From positions 1,736,001-1,800,000 of the forward strand of contig CM016926.1 of assembly GCA_006247105.1 (NCBI GenBank): a DNA stretch of 64,000 nucleotides, in the 5' to 3' direction. Of this stretch, positions 29,801 through 38,800 are shown one piece after another. This stretch comes from Giardia muris (taxonomy: Eukaryota; Fornicata; Diplomonadida; Hexamitidae). A model generated the notes under the pieces. It did not search any database and had not been told where the DNA came from. It saw only the letters and a list, made by a program, of their open reading frames with translations. Made by a program: the position numbers and the translations under genes. Within the stretch, counting starts at the first letter, position 1, and every line of letters starts with the position of its first letter.

Positions 29801-32800
29801 TGGATTACCTTTATTTCGGGCCCTGTCTTATGTGTAGCCGACGCCAAAGCATACAATTCCTCACGAACCTGGCCCTCTTCGTCGCGCGTGTTGGGCGTCT
29901 GACGCCGATTTATATCCATAGTATTGAGGATCTTCACAACAATGGCGAGACGATTCGTGTCCTCGGGGGTACAGGACTCGTCATTATGGTCCTCGAAGAG
30001 ATCACTGGAAATCTTTCTATGAGTCTGTACAGTGCGATCCTTGCATTTCTAAACCCGATCCCACGGATATCCTTGACGCATGACGTTGACCTGGAGTGCG
30101 AGATGGCCGGGACGTACCGTTCCGGTGATGTCAATGGGACGGTAGTCACTCGATATGGCCGTCCCAAGCTCCTCATTCTCACCTCCGGTAATCACCCGAT
30201 CGAGCAATTCATCCAGACCCCACTCGGTCTGGTCCCGAAGTGTATTAGCGTCGAGTCTAGCATCCTTCGCACCCCCGCCCTAGTCAGGACGCTGATCCTC
30301 ATGCCCCTTGGCTTCCGGCCCAATGTCACTCACAGTCGGTTCGATGGGATCACTAAGAAGATCACAGATTTCACCCTTGACGACATCGTCGACATTCATA
30401 CCGCAAAGGCCTACTTCCGTCTCAAGTGCACGCCACACACGGAGGGACTCGAGAAGGAGGTCTCCAGTGGCAGACGCCGCCTGCATCTCGCGTCAACACT
30501 CTTCTACGTCGCATGCCTTCAATATCTTGAGCAAATGACGGCGGTCTTCTCAATGTGTCTCGACTATCGTAGCTGGAGGCTTATTCGCGCATGTCTCTTC
30601 TACTCACTCACGCAATTCGGGATCTGTAGATACATGCCCCCGACCCCTGCGGCCTTCGATCCAAACGCGACGGATGATATCCCTCCCGCCCTTCAGCAAG
30701 CTCCCCATGGTGATGGAGAGGCACAGAGGTCCCCTGTGCAGGTCTCCTTCATGGCACAGATCGGTGGCCTCACAAGCGCGGCTCGAGCGATGACGCAGTC
30801 TGTCACGAATTACCTCTCGGACAATGAGGGCAATATCCACTATATCATCCCTGGGATGCTCCGACTATCACAGATCTGGTGCGGAGAGCACATTGGGAAT
30901 TACGAGCCTCCACTCGCGAACATGACACGGCACCGATCGGACTTCTTTTCGGTCGACTTCACGGACGAGTTTTTAATGCTAAACGTGTACAGGGCGAAGA
31001 GTGGGAAGGAGGTCTGTCTGAACATCCTCTACCCGCTCTTTGCCGCGGCCTGGAATAGTGCGTCACTGGTATATCTCTGTGCAAACTCCGAACACAAACC
31101 GAAGACCCTTCGGAAGGTATGGAACAAGTACTTGGCGTACCATAGTAAGTATTCGATCCCGACGATCATTAGCCGCTTCTCGAACGAGAAGGAATTTAAG
31201 AAGTCCGTCGAGGACGCGATTGTCGAGATGGAGGCACGACTTCCGACAGAGTATCCTTATGAGCGCTATAAGTACTGCTATCTGTGTATGGTTGACGAAA
31301 AGGACCAATTCTTCCGTTTTGGAGGTCAACCCGTCTCGACGAAGTCTTCGGATCTTAAGATGGGGAACGATGGTTACCTCAACACGGGATGCATTGGGGA
31401 TTTGCGTGCCGTGAGCCTCGTCAAACTCTCAATGATCGAGAGAAGCGCTCTCCATGGGGCTCGACCAAGTCCTAAGATCGCATTCGTGCCCTACATGTAT
31501 GGGTCTCATATCATGAATAATGAGCACGTCCAACGTTACCTGACTCCAATGGCGATCCACGAGCTTGCGCGCTACTTCGATATGAACCGTTCTCACACCA
31601 TCTTCTTCATTGCCGTCTGTATGCTGGCCAGCGTTCCATTCCACGTAATAGGGCCCCGCTACTCAGGGAAGACCACCCTAGTCATGGCGGCCCACCACCT
31701 TCTTTGTGATTACGTGGATAAGCGCACCTTCGTCCCGAGCACCTGCGAGCCCAACGTCAACTTTCTCAATGATGTCGCCAACTCCCTTTACCTCTCGCGA
31801 AAGAATGCGCTCGTCTACCCCGGGCCCCGCCTTCTTCACATGCACATGATGATGCTCCCCCTCGATAATGGACGATTCGCGAAGTATAAGGAGGAAGAAT
31901 TGACGATCATCACGCGTAGGTCGATTCTTGACGTCCTTGGCCTCTTCCTTAGCGAAAAGGTTGTTCTTCTTCATTCCCCATGGAACAATTGCATCTCTCC
32001 CGAGATGGACGGGCACCAGCTACTTCTTGGAACCGTCATGGCACAGACCCTTAGCATCAGCTTGGAAAGCGAGTTTGTCCCTCCGCAGCTAGCCTCCTCG
32101 CAGTTTATTGAGATCAATGTCAACCTCCCCACTCGCACCTTCTTAGTAGACCTCCTTGCGCGTCAACGATCGTATCTCAAGTTCCTTCCGTTCTTGATAA
32201 CGAATGTGGTCAATCACCGCGCCTCTATAGCGACCAATTCGCTCCCAACCTGTCCGCCTCCCGCAGAGTCAGGAGAAATAGATGAGTTACACGAGCAGAA
32301 TGAGTTCGGACTCCCATGGATTCGTCAAATCGTTGATGGAGTCTTACTTGTCAAGGATGAGATCCCCTTTAGTCTTCTAAGACTCTTCGCTGAGGTTCGG
32401 CGTCTTCTCCTCTTTTGTGATATGGTCACTGGGAGTGATATACAGTTATGTACGTTCTCTGCGTCTTCAATCTTGCTCGCTCTCCGTGCGATCCCAGATA
32501 TCACCGCGGCGACGATGTTCTCGATCATTGACGCCTTACGTGGTTCCTTAGCAATGGGTTGCCTCAACTCTGTTGGGCCTTGGGGCCTACTCGAGAACTC
32601 AAACTTGCAGAGTTTCCTTGCAAAGAATAAGCTATTCGCACAGTTCAACGTCAATGACCTCCAGATGGAACCCACTTGGGAGCAGGAGTCATTAGCCACC
32701 GCGCAGGAGATATGCAACGTCCTAAGCGATAGCGAGGATAGTAGTGCAGACGAGGATATACAGGCCATTGAGAACACACGTAGTTCAGTCCTCAGGGCAA

Positions 32801-35800
32801 AGAGCAACCTCAAGGATCCTCCTCAGATCTTAGGGAGAGCTAGCGTTAGTAGTATGGGAAATACTGGGCCAAAGCAGCCTAGAAAGCAGAGGCAGTCCTC
32901 ACTTCTGGGATTCTTACGGGTTCTTGAGGCTGCTCCACTCTTTGATGGGATTCCTCTTCTTCGAGAGCAGAAGGACATATCTGGGAGTTCATCTGTTTAT
33001 GTCATTGATGGGGCTATGTATTCGCGGTATTTGACTGCATACAAGAGATATATTGTTGGAGTTATTCCACCCAATGTCGCGAATAAGATCTTCATGCAAT
33101 ACGTTCTGATCCGCTACGAGCTGGAATTCAGGTCCATCCACGTCCAGACGATGCTTGAAAGCCTTCAGAACCCGGACCGTTTCAGGCGGATTCATGGCGG
33201 GTCTGTCCTTCGTCATTACAACACCCTCGAGCTTGGGATCGTCTCCATGCTCATGCGGAAGAAGGATCTGAACATCCCCTTGTCTCACCTTCTCATCCTT
33301 CTGGCCACTTTTGGGAACTACAAGATCTATGGGATCCGCGCCTTTGAGAAGCTATTGCGTTATACCCACGTAAAGGACCTCGAGAACCAAGGGATCGAGA
33401 CGAAGAAGCAGGGGGCAGAGATACGGCTGCCGGACTTGCAGCTATACCCTACGTTTAACCTTGAAGGGATCGATGTGGATCTAGCAGACAAGGCAGCAAT
33501 GAGTAGTGCGGCAACGACTCCAACGTTCGAATATGAGATGATAACGCATCGGCTACTTCTCGACATCGATCTGCTGTTGATGCAATATAATCTTCAAACG
33601 ACAAGTGATGTAGCGGCAGCCGATATGACGGTTGATGTTTCCGCAATGCACCAGGTTGGAAATAAGTATAAGGCCCCTCAGACACCCAACTTGCTTCTCG
33701 ATAACTTCATGCGCGAGCTGACACGGATCGTGGGTCGTATGGGAGAGGTCTACTTCACATACTACTTCCTTCGTGGGATCTTTTGCCTTGCACTTCAACT
33801 CGATCCCATCATCGCCTTAAGGCCTCTTACCTTCATCAACGCGGTCCAGTTCTGTACTAGCATCGGATCGGTTAATCCAGATATGCTCTCGAGGACGGCA
33901 ACTGATTATCAACTCACCGAGTTCTGTCGTGCTTTTGGAATCGATAGCCCGCATGATCTTTGGATCAAGTCGACTTATAAGATGCTAGTTACAGTCAGTT
34001 TGGCACACCTGATGCATGTCGATGCCGTACATGTCACCCATGGAATTTCGACTCTCGCCCATGCTGGTAACTATTCCCTACGGTTGTTTACTCCTGCTGA
34101 ACGTTCCATCCTATGTTTCCTCACCAGTTTCAGATCTAACTTCGACATTATAATCGACGTTCGAAACCTGCTCAATCTTGCATCGAGGAACATGGCTATG
34201 ATCATTTTCTGTGATATCCCGACTCCATCTGGGATGAAGCTTTCAGAACTCCCGATGATTCGTCACCTCGTCACGGACGTCACCTCCTTCCCAGCCAAAA
34301 GGACAACGACGGGGGAGGGTGAGAGCACCATGCATTTCCATTCCCGCCTGGTCAACGTGTACATTACGAAGACTCGGATGGTTCCGAAGCGCATCGTTGC
34401 CTCCATGCCCCAGTTCCTCCTAGCCTCTATCTGTCAATACTATGGGATCAGCAGGAATTATTTCTGCAAGTCCGCTGGGTTCTGTATTGACCTCGTTGGG
34501 AGTCGGAAGTTATATCATGGCCGGCCCATCTTTCCGATCGTCTCGATGATGGAGGCCTTGAGTGCTGCGACGCTCCACATCTACCTTTTCATCACTGGGA
34601 ACTTGATTGACGGCGCCATGATTATAAGCTTCGCCAAGTTCGCATCCTTTGCTGCTCAGCTATTCGAGATGCGGGTTCACTATTATGGAAAGCTCGTCTC
34701 GTCGTACGAAACCCTCTTGCAGACCCTGAAGCTCTTGAACAATGGGATGTATAGACAAATGTTCCCACCAACGATCAGAGACAATATCGTCTCCTACCGT
34801 GCAAAGCTTCAGGCCTTACGGACCAGTGCGCTTCCGTATTATAAGAGGGCGCTTGTCCTCCTACGAAATGCGCCTTGTGACTGTCCAGCAACGGTAGCAC
34901 GGATCTATGCCAGCTCTCTTCGGAAGGACATTATCGCGACGGAGACGGCTTTTGAAACAGCCATTTCGCAGGAGCTACGTACGTCCGGTTTCGATAAGTT
35001 CTCGATCGTTACAAACACCTTCGCTGGCGGGTTTGCAGACTCGGTCTTTGGGTTTGTTAAGTCCGGGTCAGAAATCCTAACGGATACGTATCTTCGGGAC
35101 ATCGAAGCGCAAATCTCGGCAATGATCCTCGACTCAGATTGTGTCTATGGGAAGGATCCGGAAGTGCGAGAGGCTAAGACAATTCAGACGAAAGGGACAC
35201 TCTCTTTCAACCCGACTTTATTCCCTTCTTCGTTGCTGGGGGAGTTTCTTGAGAGCGCCCCAGTACGCTGGGACATTGCGGCGACGATAAGCTTAACAAA
35301 GGACAAGATCTACAATAACATCTCGACTCTCCAGGAGCTATTGACGATGATTCTGGCTCATACCTTAGGGACTCGGCTTTTCTTCATTGATGGAGCCTTT
35401 GTGATGTTGTTCGCGACTTGCACCGAGATCCATGCGATTTGTACCGCCGAGGCCGAGTATGAGGCAAGGAAAGGGGAACTTCAAGGGTATAAGGATAAGG
35501 CGGGGAATTACGTCCTAGAGAAGGCGGTGGCGGCCATCTACTGGATCGATGCATCACTCTCACCCGTAGCCTTCAACCGTGAGCTCACCAAGGCATTTGC
35601 ACAGGCGAAGTCGATCGGCTTCCGAAACGTCCTCGTCAATAAGTCCGCGGATATTTATAAGTACGCCGATTATACCTCCGGGTTGCAGGATACCGACCCC
35701 TCGGTCATCAACGTTCGCACCCTTACGACTCTTTTCGGAGCCGTTAGTCACGCATACACAGAGGGTGGGAAGTTCATTCGGATTAACGGTACTCTTCTGA

Positions 35801-38800
35801 ACCCGGTGCGCCCCTTACACGAGTACCGGTATTACATAGGAATGGCCCAGGATACCATCTTCACTGACTTCACATCTGCGGGGCTTCTGAACTTCGAGGC
35901 GATCGACAACAGCCTCCTGATTCAGCCATCATACACCTCTCTCAATACCTTCCTCCGGTTCCTGGAGATCCACTCTCCCGACGCCTCTGAGTTGACGATC
36001 ACCCACACGTATGACTTTGGGGCGGAGCACATCAAGAGCACGCTCCTCTACGCGTCCTTACCCTTCGAGAAGATGGAGGTGACTCTTGGGAACCGACTTC
36101 TTCTAACCTCGATAGACTTCTACCGGCTCGTGAACCGTTGCGCAGAGATCAACGACACCTTCGTCGTGAAGAAGTATGGGGCCGAGCTCTCTAAAACCAT
36201 TGATAACCCTGACGTTTTCGTTCACCTCGTCGATTCAAGCACACGACGCTCGAGCCTAACGGAGACGGACACGTCTGTCGATAGCCTCTGCAACTCTCCA
36301 CTCAACTTCGATTTCGGACTACTCGAATGCTTCTGCAATAGAGCAATGACGGTAGCCGAGCATTGGTATCAACTCGACGCCGAGGTGTATAGCACGGAGC
36401 ATCTAAAGGACTTCGCGACGTGCACGGGCCGTGCAGTTAGTGCAATCCTCATAATGTACAAGCGGCTTTCATGTGTGATGCCCACCCTCTCCTACCTCTT
36501 CACAAATAAGGTCTTTGGGAACTGGCCCGTCTATCTTCGTGAACGCTTCCATGAGTTCCCTCAGTCTCCGATCTATATCATCATCGTTAACATCATCTTC
36601 CCATACATGTCTTTACGGGTCCATAGGCTTCTCCCAAGGCGATGGGTCACCCAGCTGACTAGCCTGGCCGCCCTAGTCTTCTCCCTCGTCTTAAGTGATT
36701 GCCCTTGGGAATATCTCCAGCTCTCCCGTGCCATCATGACGCCCTGTATCGCGAATAAGGCCATTGTCACTAACCCGATGTTCAACGCGCACGTCGGAAC
36801 GTATGTGGAGGCCCGTGAGCTCCTTCGAACGGCACCCTTCTCCTTCCAAGCCTCGCCCCTGACAAATTACGCCTGGAAAAACATTTCTGTCCTCTTCCCT
36901 TATGCGTCCCAGATCAAGGACTGGCTGATGCACTTCAGAAGGACGAATTACATGTTCGTCTCATTGACAACGGTCTCGGAGCCGTATGCCTTGATCCTTG
37001 GGCATTACATGCAACGTGAGGCCTGTCGTCACGTCCAAGATGAGCCAAAACGGCGAGGAGCGGAACGATCGACGAAGCAAGATCGCCCCATCCTAAACAC
37101 CCTTCCTCTTTTCACTCAGGAATGTTATCAATCCATCTCGTCAGACGTCGACTTATCTCTCCCGACAGAGCTACAGATGCCTAGCTATCAGAACCTCATC
37201 AAGAGCCTCGTCTTCAGCTTGACGCTCAAAGAGGGAACTCTTCACCGTTCTTTCAAGCACTTTTGTATGGTCAATCGGATGGTCAATTATAAGCAGGAGG
37301 TCGAGAAGGATGAGAAGATGATCCGAGATGCTCATATGGCATATTGTCGTCATCAACAGCTCCATCCTCAGTTCCTCTGCGATATCCTCGTCAAGATCTA
37401 TATCCAGATTCTTATTGCCTGCGGGATGACCCCGAACCTTGAGACCATTGGCCAGGACTCCTATCGTTACACTCCCGAGGCTAGTGTCATCTTTGGCCGT
37501 GCTGACGGCTTCGGGTCAAGGACCTTGATCCTAATGTTCGATCGGGAGTTAAACATTATAGATATCGTCGTTAATATCCTCGAGAGAGCTCTTCTAGCGC
37601 AACTGGGTCTGGCCTCATACGTGTTGACGTCGAGGCCAACAGAGGATGACTTGCGTACGAGGACGGTCATCGTCGATGCCACCATTCACACCCAGAAGAC
37701 CATTGACGTGCTTCTACGCCTGTACAAGCACGGCCATGTCCCTAAGAATCTTCTCATCCTTCTCATCCCCGTGAAAAAGGGACCATTGTTCGGAGAGGAG
37801 AGTGTGAGGCATACCATCTCCAGGCCGCCAATTGACGACATCGACGCGAGCGTCATTCGTGATAGCACGCCAACCGAGAACCTTGGGTATTCTATTGCCG
37901 CGTTCTCCGGGACCAGTAATGCTGCCTGCTGCTATCTCGAGGCTCCGGAAACGATCCAAGGGATGATGCGGTACTTGCTGACGCTCTCGGATCGGATCTT
38001 CCGCATACATTCGTTCAACTACCTTACATTGAACCCGGTTGAATACCGAGTCTTCTTCTGCATACTCCTTAAGTACGCATACCTGAAAAGCAACCGTGCA
38101 TACGAGTATGATGACTCCTACTACCTTGCGGCAATGACCCACTTCATTCATACTCGAAACGTTGAGAAGACTCTTCTTAAGGTTCGGTCCTCCCTTGCAA
38201 TTTACTCTTCCCAGTGCGGCTATCGAGATGTTACGCAGGACCGAATGCTCGTCGCAAACGCCTTCGTCGCCTCGCGGACGGTTGATGATAGTTCTTCAGG
38301 GAAAGCTGGGATGAACACTTTCCTCATTAACTATAACCGCAGCCTTAATCTACATCTGATGGGCCAGGTCTCGGTTAATAGTTTCATCTCTTTTGATAGT
38401 AGTCTCGTCACACTCAACCCTGCACTAAGCTACACGATCTTCTATTTGAACTTACATATGATGCGTGTTATGGCTAGTTTCCCCGTTCGGCTTACTACCT
38501 CCGTCTGCTTAGTCAATGCCGAGGTACGAAATCAGTTCGAACAAAATCAGCTCGCGATTCTTTCCATCATCCACGGGTGTGATACGGAGACAGATCTGGA
38601 TGACCTTTGTTGCACGAATTCCGAGAGCGACCTCTCCGAAACCTTGAGTTCCCTATCCTCTAGCGCGAGTAGTGCCATCTCCGACGTCCTTTCTCTCCGA
38701 GACGAGGTCATAGCGATTGAAAACGCCACTGCTGCGGCCCAGGCTGGGCTTTGGCATGGACAACAGATGGCCACTTATACGGAAACAGCAACGCTTGAGG